A stretch of DNA of 64,000 nt, taken from Neelides folsomi. Its lineage: Eukaryota > Arthropoda > Collembola > Neelipleona > Neelidae. The stretch lies in NCBI GenBank assembly GCA_034687125.1, contig JAQGBZ010000219.1, positions 1 through 64,000 on the forward strand, written 5' to 3'. Both the position numbers and the translations under genes were made by a program. Within the stretch, counting starts at the first letter, position 1. Every line of letters begins with the position of its first letter. The notes under the pieces are model-generated. The model made no database searches, was not told the DNA's origin, and saw nothing but the letters and a program-made list of their open reading frames with translations. Of this stretch, positions 25,801 to 41,060 are shown piece after piece.

Positions 25801-27033
25801 CGAGGTGTGTTCAGCTCCACAACCCGCTCACCGTCATCATCTTCCTTCGCACATCTCTGTCGGCTCCTCACTACAGACCTCTTGTCGGTAATATAAAAAA
25901 ATGGAGGAAAAACCTTCCCGGCACTCTCTTTTCGAGCCCTCATTACTCCACATTAGTCCGGCTCCTCAATTTAGAAGAACGCGGCCGCAGAATTATGTAT
26001 TGCCTATCACCTCCACAATCTGAGAGACATTCGAGACTCGTAATACTACATTGCCCATTATTATAAGTCCTCATGTTTCAAGAGTTTGATTGAAATGATG
26101 AAATTATTTAGGAGTTAAGCGATTGAAGGGAATGAAAATTCTCTCCTCACACCTGACCATATAACCAAATAGGAATAAACTAATATTCTTTTATATTCTT
26201 CCACATAGGGAAGATTAGGCCTCAAGCCGCCGACGTCTTGAACAGAATCGAATAAAATAGCCCATCTAATGCCTATCTGTTCATCTATATCTGAAGAGCA
26301 ACAAAAGGAGAGGAGAGAAATCCTTTGACTGCAAGATTAAACGCCGAACCTCCCCTCGCACAGGTTGTTGCGGCGAAGCCTCCGGTGGACCAGAATGTCT
26401 CATCATCTCCAATTGAAGGGGCGCAGCGAGAGGAAGAGAAAAAGAGTTCTCTGTCGGCGAGGAAGGATGCGGGGAAGAAGTAGTTGGAATGAAGAGAGAA
26501 ACACCTTGAGCAACTTCTCTCCCTTTGTTCCTCGATCCGACAATGGAACCACACTCCTCACCTATATATTCCCCTCTACACGCCTGTAATGATCTTTTTT
26601 ACCAGCCACCTTCCATCGTTCCTTGTCGGCCCTCACACTTTCATCTCTTTCCCTCTCCCATTATCGAACCCCTCAAACCCCGCATTACATGAGCCCCAAC
26701 CGACCATTACTCTCCCACTCCCTCCGAGGATTAATTTTATTCAAAATAATCATTATTCTATTATTCATTCTTAATTCAGGCACAAAGGGTCGTCCGTTCC
26801 GTCTCTTTTCAAATCATCTATTCAAGGGGCATAGTATAGAGCGATCATCTTTCTTGTCGATTTCACGGGAATTCCTTGTGTCTTTTTTTGAGGAAAATGA
26901 GAAGATTCCTTTCCATTTTCAATGGATTGAGCTATAAGGATCTTCTACTGGTGGAATGCCTGTTTCTTCAATTTAGCTTGAAAAGAGTGAAAGGGGAATT
27001 GTGGTATTCAGAACACGATTTGCTCTTTTAATG

Positions 27034-27036
<3 letters not shown>

Positions 27037-27071
<35 letters not shown>
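27037..27071. repeat. (GT)17 microsatellite
   Basis: An uninterrupted GT dinucleotide run of 35 bases. Confidence 0.97.
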
Positions 27072-27074
<3 letters not shown>

Positions 27075-30000
27075 CTGAAGGAGTTTCCCGGAGGAAGGCG
27101 GAAGCTTCTGGTGATGGACAAATGGTTATTCCGCCATACAGATTCTCCATCCATATTATTGGCGGCGGGCCAGGGCTATTTCTGGCAGAATTAATCTTCC
27201 CCTCCTCACTCTGTCACCTCGAGGAGCTCCCTATATAATTTCCAGACAGATCCTTTCGAGCCCATCCTCATAATCTTCCTCAAATCTCAAGATCCCTCTC
27301 CTCAATCTGGAAAAGCCGTCCGGCTGCGGATGATTAGAGAGAGAGAAATAACAAGTTGTTCGCTCTCCGCTCCGCGCCTCGACATGACTCTTTCATTAGA
27401 CGGACGCTTCACACCTTCGGCAGCTCCTCGGTTGAGAGCCGCAGTCAGGACCATTATTAGGGCACATTAAGCTTTTGGTTTTAATCATAATCCGTTGCGG
27501 AGAGAAGCCCTGTAATTACGCCACCACCCAGGTCTCCCTGCCGCATTAGCCTTTTTCTCCCCTATCATTACCACTTGGCTTGTTCTCGGCCTAGTTGCCA
27601 ACATAGAAGAGTCAGGAGAGGTAATGGGGAAGTAATTGCAAATTAACAAGCTCATTGCGAGAAAACCGGAACCTGAAGGCAGAAAAGAATCGCGAAACCA
27701 CCAATTCTCTCTCACCTTCGAGGTATCGAGGATTACTGGTTTCCGTCCATCACTCAGGCCGCAACTTGTAATAATAGGGAAGATAAAATAAATAATAAAG
27801 TAATGTCCAAGTGATTCATGGCTTCTAACCATGTACCCAGCCCTCTGTATTTGCATTTGCTCGACAATCTTTCCGACTCAAAGGCCATAAAAATAAATTT
27901 AATATGCTTTTGATTTCACTCAACCGTCCGCCTCTTTAAGCCTTTTAAGCCCAAACCCAATACTTGAACATTATAAGTAATAAATATAGCAGTTTTTGAA
28001 TGTACCTATAAGTATTAATGGGGTCTGCTTGCACAGGACGTCGGTGTGATATACTTGAGCAAAGACGGATATTACACTCGATGGGAAGAAAGGGGTGGAG
28101 AGGAAATAAAGCCTTTTTTTATTTTCATTCTCGTCGACGGCAAAGATCAATAAGAAGAAGATAAAGACGAGAAGTGAACCAAGAGGGAAAACAAACTCCT
28201 TCCGTGGAATCCAATTCGAACCACATGAAAGTTCTTAGATTCTTAGTGTCATTTATTGGTATCGGGAGTTCCTCCTCAGTCACGGAACCTTCTTGCAAAT
28301 TAGATTCCGCTTGATTTCCGTCCCCGAGACCGTAGTTGAGAAATGGTCTAATTTTCCACCTCCGCCTTCGCTAACGATGTCAAGAAGCCTTTGTGCCGCC
28401 GCCGAGCCCTTTTTCTCAAGTGCCGAGAATAGTCAGCGGAAGAGGAGAAACAGGAGCTCATTTGAAAGCACGATCCTCGTTGGGATGTCAAGTTCTAATT
28501 CCATCCCTTGACACTCTTTCTAACCTCTTCCATCCCAAGATAAAGGTCTGCAAAAATGTGTTTAAATGGCAATTCCCATATGTCATCCTTCATTCTTTCC
28601 ATCCAAGGGCTAATAAAAGAAGATGAAGGGGGTTGAAAGGGAAATTGGATCTTGTTCTTATTGGTAGCAACTTGGAATTTGCATTGTTGACACTGGGATT
28701 GAATTGGATGAGAGAAGCCTCGGGGATTCTAGAGAACTTCCATTCGGAGCTTAGTGAAGGTAATCCGGGTAAGAAGAAAGGAGTCAGGTGGGTGAGGGGA
28801 TCTTCATCCTTTCCACAAAATGTATGGTACATGGTTGTATAGTAATGTGTTTTAGCGACTCACCCGAGTCCTCAGAACCCCAAAGAATGGATTCGCCCTT
28901 CAGGTGGAGTGCAAAGTCTTATGAATGGTCTCCTCCGTCTCACCCACTTGCACCCCACACAAAAAAGAGGAAACGAACAGTCATCTCTCCTCAATTGACA
29001 ATTCCTAATCCCCATAATCCTTTTTCTCAAACTCTCCGCCAGTCACCTTTTTTACTTTGAAGGAAACTTCAACTTTGCTTCCCCATTGTTCTCTCCGCAT
29101 ACACTCCCTCGTCAGTCACCCCTTCCACTCCCTTATGCCTTCACTCACATCGATGGGTAATTGTGACCATTATAAGTGCAAGGATATGGACAGATTAGAC
29201 CTAAAGTTCAGGTCGACTCTTTTTACATCAACGACTCTCTTGCTGTTCCTTTTGGGGTTAGGTAGAAGGGGAGGGACAAAGTTTCGCAGAACTATTGTTA
29301 TCATTACTTTGAATGAATTTAAACCATGACGGAAAATGCCAGGCCCTTAAAAAATAAAGTAAGATGGAAATGGGGAGGCATGTGCGTTAATTTCACATAC
29401 CCCTCATCTAATGTTGGAAATGAATGAAAAAAGATTGTTGTTCTTGGGATAAGACAAGAGTTATGGTTAATCTTATTAAAGTTACGAGAACTTTATAATT
29501 ACTTCTTTGCACAGTTTAAAAAGGAGAGTTTTACCATCTGGAGCATTCTTTGAACGGTTTTACTCATTCAATATATCCTCAAGATCGAAGAGCTAATATT
29601 ACAACCTTAGTACAACATATTACAGATATAACATACCTACATACATTTAGTTATGTATTTTGATATAAGAGTAAGCATACTTAATTATTTTTATACAAAA
29701 GTACTGGTAGTTAAGTATACTGTGTATATTATGATATGCTTGGAATGATAATGGCTATAATGATAATGAGAATAATGAATTTTATGCTCCACTATTCGTA
29801 TACTTTGGATGTTTTAAGAATCGAATTGAATGAGTTTTGTCTCCCGGTCATGCTAACTTCAAATGATTAGCGTTAAGTTGGAAGGGTGGAAATTCCTTAA
29901 TTACTCGGTAAGTGTCGATTAAGGAAATGACAATGGGATTTGGAAGGTGGCTCTCGAAAGTGGGAGTGAGAAAGAAGAAGTGAATTGCTCATGGCTCATT

Positions 30001-33000
30001 TCCATTTCCGATTTGAGAACTTTTAACGAGGGAAGTTCTCAAGCTCTCCTTGAGTTATCTACGAGTGGGGATTAGTAAAGGACGAAATGGTCTGAGTCTC
30101 ACACTCCCATTGGAAAATATCCCAATCAGACTTCACTCAGAGTCACTTCCTTTTCGCTTAAGTATCCGAGGAGTTTGGAAGGAGCCAACTAAACTTAGCT
30201 TTCACTTCCCCTCAATTCATGATCTACTAATATTAAACTATTTTTGAAAAGGCTTACAGCACGTGTCTTCGGCCTCCAAGCAGATCTTGAGTTCCTGCAA
30301 CCAATAAAACATCAACTTTATAATTGCTTTAATCAAAAAGTTATAATAGAAACAAATTGGTATAATTTAAAGATTGAAGAGTCGAAAGGAAGGATGGAGA
30401 GTCATTTTGCAATTGACAGTGAGCCTGGAGGGAGTTTGTAAATAAACATCTTTTAATGGCTACAAGTAGGAAAAGTTTATGAATTTGAAGAAGTTTTGTA
30501 AGAAAATAATTCCATTCCTTTTCTCCACAACTCTTGGGATAAAGTTTCTAGTTGGGGAGTTGTAAAACCTCATTGGTTGTTTGAGAATTAATTGCTTTTT
30601 TTCAGATGAGTTTATTAGGAAATTAAACTTATTTACACTCTTGCCCTTCACTAAAAACCCCTATTGGGACTTTGAACGCCGAGCTATGCAAATGGATAAT
30701 GAGTGTTATTTCGGGCCAGGAAAATGGTAAAATAAGAGTCAGGAAGCTCATCATATCATAAAATCCGTTTCGTAAAGGCGATTATCACGATGGAAAAATG
30801 GCCCTTGACGAATCGGGCCAAGTCGTAAAAGAGAATAGCTTTTGTCGAACCCACAATTCATCATCCTAACCAGGTTTGATTTCCAGAGTGTTAAATTTGA
30901 GTTTCATCATCTTGAGCTCATCAAGCACGGTACTCAAAAAGATAATCACCCGATCGTTAGGAGGAGGAACAAAACTTGGGAAAGTGTAAAGTATGATATA
31001 TCCCTTTAATGGCTCCATATGAGGGTATTATGGGAAATCATTCGGCCCCAAAGTATGATCCTTGATGGATCCACAATCCACTTAAACTCACGTTTTTGAA
31101 GGGTATGAGCTTGTTAAGGAGATGGCAATGTTTAAAGGATTCCATCAAAATCCATCTTGTAGGAGAATCAAAAGGGAGGGGTAATAAGTGAAAGGCACGG
31201 ATGATTAATAGGATTTGGAAGGGTGCTAAGTAATAAACAGAAAGGCTCTTTAATTCCCAAAATTATCCATTAGCCATTAGACACATTCCATCCAAATAGT
31301 GGCTAGATAGAGAAGGAAGAGTATGCAATATTGTTTAGGATCATTATGCATCATCATTCATGAGGTTCTTGGAGAGGCGTTAAGGAGGAAGGAATCTTAA
31401 CGCACATAATCTCTTCTTCAGCGCTCTAATTTAAACAGCATTAGTTAGAAAGCTCTCAGGAGATTCTCATCCCATTTATCCAATCTCGCCAAGGCGAATA
31501 TCTTCATGCTCTGCAAATTAGCTCCGCACGGTTCCCGTCCATATTGATATATTACAACTCGTGAAGGATCCAATATTCCAAATACGTTATTAGATTGATA
31601 CGGTTCGTCGGGATATTAAACTCAATGTTAAACTGAATTAATAACCATTAAACTGGTCTATATCCACTTATCCGTTTTACATTATGTAATAAAGCTACTT
31701 ATTGCAAAGACGGCATTCACGTTCTTTCGGTGTATGGGGAGAACAATAGAGTGAATTTCCCCGGTTCATTATCTTCTCGATTTCAACGAAGCCGAAAGGA
31801 AATATGAAAATATCAAATAGAATGATTATGGGAATTACACTTTGGAGTGAATAAGTTAATAAGCTCCTGAAACGTGAGATTGGAATTAATGAGGATTGAG
31901 AGTCAGGCAGAACTCAATTGGTATTTGCGGCTCGTTGAATGAGAGGAGAAATAATGTGTACATTAGCGTGAATGCGGGATAATCCGTGATTCAGATTCAA
32001 GACCATTGTTCTCTTTCTCTCCATTATAATCGTCGGACATTCGCGTACCATTTGGAATTGTGAAGGAATCAATGTATTGATTCAATTTCCTTCGTTTTCA
32101 CCCTTCCCTCATTCCCAAAGTCCGGTTAAGGTTGGTGAAAAAAATCAAATCTTATTATACGTTCGACTTAACAAATCAGAGAATGGAAAATTGGGGGAGG
32201 AAAAAAACCGGGCCAATTCCTATTCAAGACATGGTTTCGGAAATGAAGGGGTGGAATGGTCACCATCGTCCTAATAGAATCACATTACCATTCTAACATC
32301 CGTCCAACAGAAGGAAAAAGTGATGGATAGGGAAAGGGGAGAGAAAGTTTAAAGTTCTCCACGCCTCAATCGCTCTGTCCAAACAAATGAAACTTTTCAC
32401 TTGTCCTTTGAGACAAGACCCCCGGGTCTCCCTGTGAACTTACCAATAAATTTCCCAACTCAACTCAATCCTTGTTGCCAAAATATTGGATGCCACTTAC
32501 AGGATTTACAACAGATGAATCAAATGCATACGTTTAAATACATACTTTTTATTAATGGTCTTGTACCATTGAATACTATTAGAGTGCTCTTTATACGTCT
32601 ACTACAATTATTAAGTACATATCAATACACATTATTCATACTTGATAAATATAATACTTTTATAGATTTATATGTAGGTACATATTGTAAGATACATACC
32701 ATGTATTACAGATGAAGTAGAGTATGTACTTAATCATAAAAGAGTGGAATCGATCCAAATGGTCTCATTATAGCTAAAAAAAACTATGCAAGAATCGTAG
32801 AATCTTGTGAGAATGGAAGAATTTCCCAACTGTTTTTTATTAAGGAAGAAAAGGGGAGAATGCATAGAACATTTTTTTTCTAATCGCGATGAGAGTATTT
32901 GTCAACATTTTCTCGGGACCATCCATCTATTCATTCTCGCTCTCTCGAGGCGATCGATTGGGCATAAAAGTGAGAGAAGAAAAGTGTAGGGACGTTATCT

Positions 33001-36000
33001 GGGGAATGAAATGGTGAAAGCTAAATAATAAATGGGCGGAGGGGGTGAATAGGAAAAGTGGAGTTCAATCGTGGCGTATGGTGATGGCAAGTGGAGGGCG
33101 AGTTTCCTAATGCCTCCTCATAGAAAATCAATCATGAAAACAAGAAGGAGAGGAGCATTGTTCCACTCCGTTGAACCCACCACTGATTTCGTTTCCCCCA
33201 AATTCCATTTTCTGCCCTAAACTGACTCACTAAACCCACTTCTCAAAATTTCATAAGCTTCATTGTCGTCCAAGTTCCTTCAGTTCATGTTTTTCTGCTA
33301 ACTCATGAAATAAGTATGGAGTTGGAAAATGTGTTTTGTGGAAGTTGAGCCTTTTTCAAGAGCTTTCTAGACGGATTATAAGGAGAGGAGAACGGAGTTT
33401 GAGAATTCGTATGTACAGAGTTCGATCAAATGGTAACTTTTTTCATTAGCCGACCGTCCAATAAAGTACTCTCCACTTCATTCATAATAGAGAGAGTTTG
33501 AGGAGACTGAGGTCAATTTTCTTGGCAAACATTCTATCGTGCAAATACCGTTCCTGATCTTCGCCTTGTTAGGAGATTTCACTTGGAGGCAATAAGGAAT
33601 CGAGTGAAGTGAAGCATGAACGACATGTTCACTCCCATAGTTCCTAAAGTTATTGGCTTATTGGTCACGGGAGGGGGGAATGAGGAATCCTGCAGAAGTC
33701 TTAGCTACACTGACATTATGTTGACAGCCGTCCAATGACACTGACAAGGGAACTCTGGAGAATTGCTTAACTTCTTTCACCACATCGCACTTTTCAAGAG
33801 GGATTTTCTGGATATTTTAAAAATTGTTGGAATCCAAGTTGAATCTCAAGTTCTTCCAAATGAAGTCAAAATGCTTATTCAGTGAGGAATCTGAAGTGAA
33901 GAAAAAAGTGCAAAAGTTTGAAAAAGTGGAAGGGATAGAATTTCTTGTTATTTTAACTCTCTCGATGAGTGAACCAACGATGAGCAATGGGATATTTAAG
34001 ACCTTTTAGAATGATGTTGAACATTCTTGGCTTTTTAAATAATTTCCAATTTCTTCACGGTATAAAATGAAGAAAAGGAAGTTTTTATATATATTTCAAA
34101 TTCCTATGCTTTGTGTGTAAAAAATCCTTAACGGGAAACCATCGATAAGTATTGTGAATTTTAACAATCTTGTATTGATTTACATAAAGTCGAATGATGC
34201 TTCCTCAATTCCGAGGGTGAGGATTGTTGAGAATAATGGATTTCTTCAATTCGTACTCTGCAGCTGTCATTTCCATCTTCATTCCATCCGCAATGGAGTG
34301 AAGTTCCTAATGGAATCTTTTCAACGCTTTCCCTCCACAATGAACCAGAGATACAATGAGAGGCATTGAGGGACAATGCACCGTATCCCTCGTACGACTG
34401 ACATGTGATGGAGCTTGTGAGCCCAAGAGTGAATTCCGACATTAGGGATTACCTAACTATTTTATTAAAGTGAGATGGGAGGTCAGGAGGGAAATTCTCC
34501 TCAGTGAAATCCACCAGTCCTCATCGTTTCCACTTTTGAACATAAAAAATTCAAGCCATTCCCACTTATTTCAATCAATGTCAATTCCAAATTGGATTTC
34601 TTGCACGACTAAATCCGAGCTCAACAGAGCTTAGGCTCTCTAATTCGAACTCCTATCTTTAAAGCTTAACCTCCCTCATTTAGAGAAACACTTGTAAAGG
34701 GAGGCCAATTAATTTTCCTTTCTCTGAAATTCACTTCTGAATAGAGTTCTATTCTAGTAGCATTTATTGACGTCCATACTGACGCAATTTTAATTTCATT
34801 AGAATTTCCCAAAGGCATTGAAACACAATAGTTGTATATTATGTATTTGGCAAAATATGAAACGGTTACAATATTTGGCTTTATGCTTTTGAATTTCATC
34901 AGCTCTGAATTGTCAGAATCGGTTTAGAACAACTCGTGCATTATGAACTTACAAATTATGAAGCTGGAGCTCTAAAGATTTGCAAGAAGATTATAAGTGG
35001 GAATACAATAAAGAAGGATTTGTGGTGCATAGATGATTTAGGAGAGATTCAAGTCGGTTGGAAATGGGAAGAGATTTCCATTCAAATTCCCCTATTTGAA
35101 AGGATGAAATTTGAAGAATACTTTCTCCGGGGGAAAGAGAAGGTACAGAGGAATGGAAAAAAGTATAAGTGGTTTTCCAAAAAAGGGCTGAAAAAGCTCC
35201 TATTCATCGTAACCCGTTCGGAATGCAGATTGAGATGAGAATGTAATCCAGATGGGATGGAGGTTCAATTCACACGCTTCGATGACACTTCCCGACTATT
35301 CATTCCCTACTGGAAACGAATCGTGAAATATTGCGTTAGGATTTATCATTTTGGATTTCCCAAGTCTCACAAGTCGGGAAGGGAGCTTCTTATGCCTTCC
35401 ACGGAAGGAAAATCTCCTTTTGCCTTTATAGCCCTTATAGCGTATTCATGAATCTCTCAGTCCATTTCCCCCTTTCACACTAATGGAAATATGTATGGTA
35501 AAGCTGGTAGGATATAACTCACACTTGCATATTGTTATTTCCTCGCCACAGAATCAGGTTCATACGAATTCGTGTCGTTGGAGCGTAAAGAGGAATGGAA
35601 TTTAATATTTCCGAGAGAAATTTCTCCCAATGCCTCACGCGCTTAATTTTTTGTGTCCCGTAAGGCAACACTTTGGAAATATATTTACACAGTTATCTAA
35701 AATCCATATGGTAATTGACGACTTTTGACATTTTGATTCCAAATGGTTCACCTTTGTTTGTTTGGATTTTAACTATGTAGAGTTACATTACATAAACTTT
35801 TACAATCAGGCTAACATACTTACGAGTATAATATTAGTAGAGTGCAGAAAATAATGTGTTCAGATTGTTTTGTCAAACGATATTGTTAGAATAAAAGAAG
35901 CTTTTACTATTTTCATCTTTTTACTCAGTTATTTAGATTTTGGAGTTCGTGCATTGAACCTCTTAAGATAATGGGGAAAGCCTCTCGTAGACTGTTGGGA

Positions 36001-38993
36001 ACTCTGTGATTTAATATTAAACTTCCATCACTTAAATGTGAAATGGGAAGAGACCTTCCATCTCAAATTGCGTCTTTCAGATTGTTTTCTTTTCCAAATG
36101 GACTTTTATTGTTCAACTGGCATAAGCCTTTCTTTGCCACACTCATATCTTAATCCATTTAGCTTGTTGAGATCTAAATGTAAATAATACATGGCTCACT
36201 TGACAGTGTTTCAAAACCAAAGTAAGCCCAGAAAGTTTATTATAATTACAAATTTCAAGCCTATAAAAATATTAGTATAACTGCTGGTTCCAGGTATTAT
36301 CAATAAGGAATATTTTTTCCTAGTAGTATATTACATACACTTAATATATATTTTCTCCGATTGGATATATGAGAACAGAAGAAAAGTGAATTTTTCTTGA
36401 TGGAGGGGAAGATGAGGAGTTGGCATGCGAGGGAGCTATTAAAATAAAAAGCGTAAGCGATACTTTTCGCTTTTACAAAAGGGCGAGGCCATTGTGATGA
36501 GATAATTTGCAATGTCCATTGTTCGATCAAAAATGAGAGAGCTGAGAGGGAAGAAGTTGTGGAAAATCAATAGGGGAGAATAATGGGAACTGAAAGGAAA
36601 AGGAAATGTACATCATTACTTCGATCTCTTCTCGAGGTATCCCTTTTTGACAAGGGATAATGATCGAGGGGCTCTGCCAACAGAAGGTGAGAGACGTCGA
36701 CGACGCGTCCAGCAATAACCAAACATTTTGAACATCCTGTGTTCGCAAATAGAGAACACCCGCTGCTACTTCCATTCTAACCGCTCTCATTCTCTCCTTC
36801 CCATTTACATCCCCAAAAATGAAAAGTCCAAGGAGGAATCTTTTTTACTCAATGGGGAATTGAAATGAAGGAGACAGCGTACATATGCTTTCTCGTAATG
36901 AATGAAAGAAATGAATTGGATTTTGCCAGAAAGGGGTCCTTTTTCAAATATTACTTCCTATACAATCGTTTTCATTACTATGACATAACTCCCATTTATA
37001 GAATTCGTGTCCTATCGTGCTATTGATTGTTCAACTACTAGGGGCATACCTTACCATTGATATTTTATTTATTTTGTCCATCTATCTGAAAAAATTTATT
37101 ATAATCCTCTTCTAATATTTGACATGTCAGAAAATTGAGAAATCCATTGTTGACCATTCAATTCTTGGGTTGAAAAGGTTCAATGAAATTCGAATTTCTT
37201 ATTTTCTAATACAAACATCTCATAAAAGTCTCAATGAGAGTTCTTCCTTACCAAAAGAATGAAGGGAATGAAGGAAGGAATGGCGAAATTTTGTCTTGAA
37301 ACTCATCTGGCCCTACAATGTATTGAATTTCATGTGAACTTCCGTTTTCCAACGCCAAATGTCGATATTTTTATTACACTTTTCAAAACTCTCAAGCTAA
37401 CTTTGAGTGTGTGAAAAAAAAGAAGCAAAACGGCTATCTGTTTTATTATGACTTTAATGTACGACCATTGACAGCCGTTTTTCAAAGTTGTACGATACAA
37501 GTATGTGTACGTAATATACTACACACTCGTAATTTTATTCTGTTGGTCTGAGAGAGGGTGCAAAGGTTGATTTATGTTTGGTCCTTAATCAAAACTTTAT
37601 GGATGCACATCGTACCATAAGGTTATTGTAATGTGTAAAAGTTGAGTCCGACGTGTTATATGTATTTGTGGATGGCGAAGAGAAAGAGGGTGAGCGGTGA
37701 GGAAGTGAGGGGCCGACCAGAGTCGTAAACTGCCTTAACTTGGGGCATTTATCACAAAGAAGAATGGTGGGCGTCAGGGTTTAACTTGGACTTGGGAGAA
37801 CTCCATTGTGAGGAGCCCTCCGTAGAAATTGAATGCTGAAGGGAGCGGAGAGTGAAAAGGGAGGCGAGGTGTGAATTTCGTACTTTGTAATGGGCTCTCC
37901 TCTGGCCTCCACCTGAGGACCCGGGACTCCCTGAGTAAAGTTAAGTAATGGCCTTAATGGCCTCTCTTTTAGCTCCAAGGGACGAACGGATATGTATGTG
38001 GTTACTGTCTGGATGTGTCTCCATGAAACGGCCCCGCCCGATTATTGGCTTCGTTGGACGGAGAAGAGAATAGGCTCCGAGAAATCAGAGACCTTATCAA
38101 ATCTTCCTTTATCCTCTTTCCTTTTCTCACGTTGTTATTACTTCCCCAAGAACCTCAAATCGATACACATAAGTAGACTCTCGGCTTCATGAACTTTTAC
38201 AAAAGTTAGAAGAAGGATCTCCTACCCCACCCATCACGCTCCATTCAATTCCTCAAATTTTCCCAAAAGAATAACACAATGTAACTTTTCGTACACATTG
38301 TATTTGTATGGATTCAATGTTGGTACTTCAAGCTCTCATGGATTTCTTTTCGCCTGTACTTCAATTTGCAGACTCTCAGAATTGGCAGCCGGAATTTCCA
38401 AGAACGCCATTCTCTCCCTCTCATGAAATCTGTTGTAGGATGAAGAATAATTTTGAAGTACCATTAAAGATTCGAGGTTTGAATGGGACCAAAAATCGAA
38501 TTGAATGGCTTATGGGAAGTCATACGCTCTTCTTCTTATCCTCGCCCTGTGTAGAAGATCGTAAGATTGTATCTATTGACAAAAGATCATGGCCACTCAT
38601 TCTCAACTTAAAGATTATTCCGAATCCTTTCCTTTTGGGCTCAATCGCCCAAGCCCAATTCGGGATTAGGGACCAGATGTGGAGAGGAAATCCGGACGAG
38701 GAGATTGTAAATTGAAAGGAGGAAATCTCGAATCCCTCGCAGCTCAACATTCAAGATTCAAACAATGAGGTTAATCAGACCTGAATTGGTCTTCGTAAGA
38801 GCACAAAAGGGATCTCCAGTGGGAGCTTAAGCTGTTACATGACAGACTTAATATTTAACGTCCTTTGTCTCCATCTCCCCTCACCGACTCCAAGTCTTCA
38901 AAAGAAGGATTCGGGAGACCATCGATTCATGTCCGAACAATTATCCGTGATTCGTATTCAAACTTTTTGTTTATTCCTTCTTGTTACCTTCCT

Positions 38994-39030
38994 TGTATAC
39001 AGAGGACCATTCATTGGTCCTCCGTATACA
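38994..39030. repeat. Near-perfect 16-bp hairpin palindrome
   Basis: The arms TGTATACAGAGGACCA and TGGTCCTCCGTATACA pair with one mismatch around a five-base loop (TTCAT). It is isolated in non-coding DNA. Confidence 0.85.
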
Positions 39031-41060
39031 TACTTATTGTATGTACAGTATGTATTTTGTATTAACGTATTAACAATTTTGGCTTTATATTGTTAAGCAA
39101 TTCCACAAATACTACCCTTATAATACTGGTTGTACAAAAGGGTATATTTGAGAAGTTCAATTGTTTATAAATTTTGCATCATACATAGGTAAAATTATAG
39201 GAGAGTAATACATAAAGAAGGTAATCCTTATCAGGTTCGTAATCCTTCAACTAAATATTACAAAGCAAAAGTTGGAGAGAGATTTATCAAACTCAATTTT
39301 TGACCAAACCTTTTAATTAAGAAAAATTCAAAGAGTAATATGAAAAAGCAAGATAAGTTTTGAGGGAAAGGAAATGAGGACAATTTCCTGTTTTGATTCC
39401 AAGAGAGTTCGTGCGGATGTAATGTGTAATCTCATGGAGGCGAGGGAAATGATCGAGAGTGGCTTTGCAAGATAGGGATTATACACACACGTTTATCGAG
39501 GCCAGTTAAGTTTTCTCCCTCTAATGTAGTTTTGGAGTGAGGGGAGTCTCGGCGGCAGTCGACCGAGGGAAGCGTCTGATTACGCTTTGACTGATGGGCT
39601 TTTCGCGTGACCCCGTTGAATTAGGTGAAACATAAAATCCTGGCTACGCTAATCAATGCTCCATTACACCTTCCATTACTCTCCGACCGCAGGTTGTCTT
39701 CTCTGCTCCGAGCCAACGAACCTTTCCCATTATCCCCAATTCTACAATCAAGGGTCATAAACAAATCAAGGCCTATCTCCCTCATCGACCCCTCACTCAC
39801 TCTCAATTTACTTTGCAAATATCCTCAATTGGAATTGACGAGGATGGGGCTTCGTTGAGCAGTTTGTAGACTGTTTATCTGTAGTTATTTTGTTTAGCAC
39901 ATTGTTCAACTCCAAGTTCAAACCTCCATATGGTAAATGCAAAAATAGGGTTTGTATTTACTAACAGACAGTGTGAATGGGCCTTTGTAAAACATACTTG
40001 ATAAATAATGCATCACATGGTGGATGAATGTGGAGAAGTCTGAGTGAAGGGATTTGTGTATCAATTTAAACTGAATAGATTAGAAGCCCCAGCTGCCGCG
40101 GCCACCCATCTTCCTCCTCATCAACTTTAATAAGTCTCGGTTCGAGAAATAGATCTCCAACTGTTACAAATTGTATTAGTGGGAATTGAATTAATCTTCA
40201 TTGCTCTTGGACAGAGAGCTCAAAGAGATCTCACTTAAGAGAGCCCCAAGAAAGGTCCATTTAAAACCTTTTAATTCCCACTTCTGTCTTTCGTTTAATC
40301 TCCCCATTTGCACTTCTCCTCCTACTTTCTTCAATGCTCTTTTCAATTGAGTTCCATAACATATGCGTCTAATAAATCTATTAAGTGAAGAAGCCGAAGA
40401 ACAAGAAATCTCCTCACTACAACCCATAGGCTTCTCCCATAAAATACCTAGTTGGGCCATCCAGCTCCTAGTTTTTCCTCTGGTAGTAAGTGAGAGGAGA
40501 GTTGATTCCCAATTTCACGCTTCACTCCTCGTCAACCCTGGAGAATCTCTCAATTCCCCTCTCCTTGGCCCTTCACTTGGAATGGGAAGAATAGTCGCGG
40601 GAGAGTTATGAGCAAAGGAACTTGAATACTCTCATCCTAATTGTTCATTAAGACTATTTATGACTCTGTTAGGGAACCTCTGACCGAAACTTTCCTCTCA
40701 ACTTCTTCGGAGGGCGAGGGGAGTTTGAAGTGAGCCGAAAAGACAGTTCGAGTTCCTCTCTACCCATTATGAGATTTATTTCATGGGCCTATAGGGTTGG
40801 GCCACATTAAGATTGTTCTTTACCATGGGCGGGGTGCATAAGGGCAGATGATTCTTATCCCTGTCCATGTGAGTACTTCTACTACAGTACTTACATATTA
40901 AGCGTATACATAATATAAAAGACCAAAGAGGCTAATAGACGTTGGAGGTCCATTGGAGTCCAAGGCGGAAGGTGTGGAAGTATAAAAGCATTTAAAGCTC
41001 TCTTGTTCAGAGGCTGAGGTCTGAAGGTGCGGGATGGAGAGTTCAAACAGCCACCGCTTC

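Larger units (their letters stand above)
19856..41060. other. Long gene-free region upstream of or within the 5' part of nkd
   Basis: Twenty-one kilobases without a recognisable exon. ORFs of 60-150 codons occur on both strands and overlap one another. They match no family I know and are about what chance gives in DNA of this base composition. The sequence is distinctly less AT-rich than the flanking gene regions, peaks in GC near 19.7-22.2 kb, and is full of GCCGCC, GGAGGA and CTCCTC runs. It may be a large nkd intron plus regulatory DNA; missing 5' exons of nkd may lie here. Confidence 0.5.

Noticed and set aside
27485-27856. Minus-strand ORF ending WWRNYRASLRNGL, considered as an nkd 5' exon because arthropod nkd has a WW motif near its start
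   Set aside because: The resemblance is limited to WWR; there is no start, donor or phase fit.
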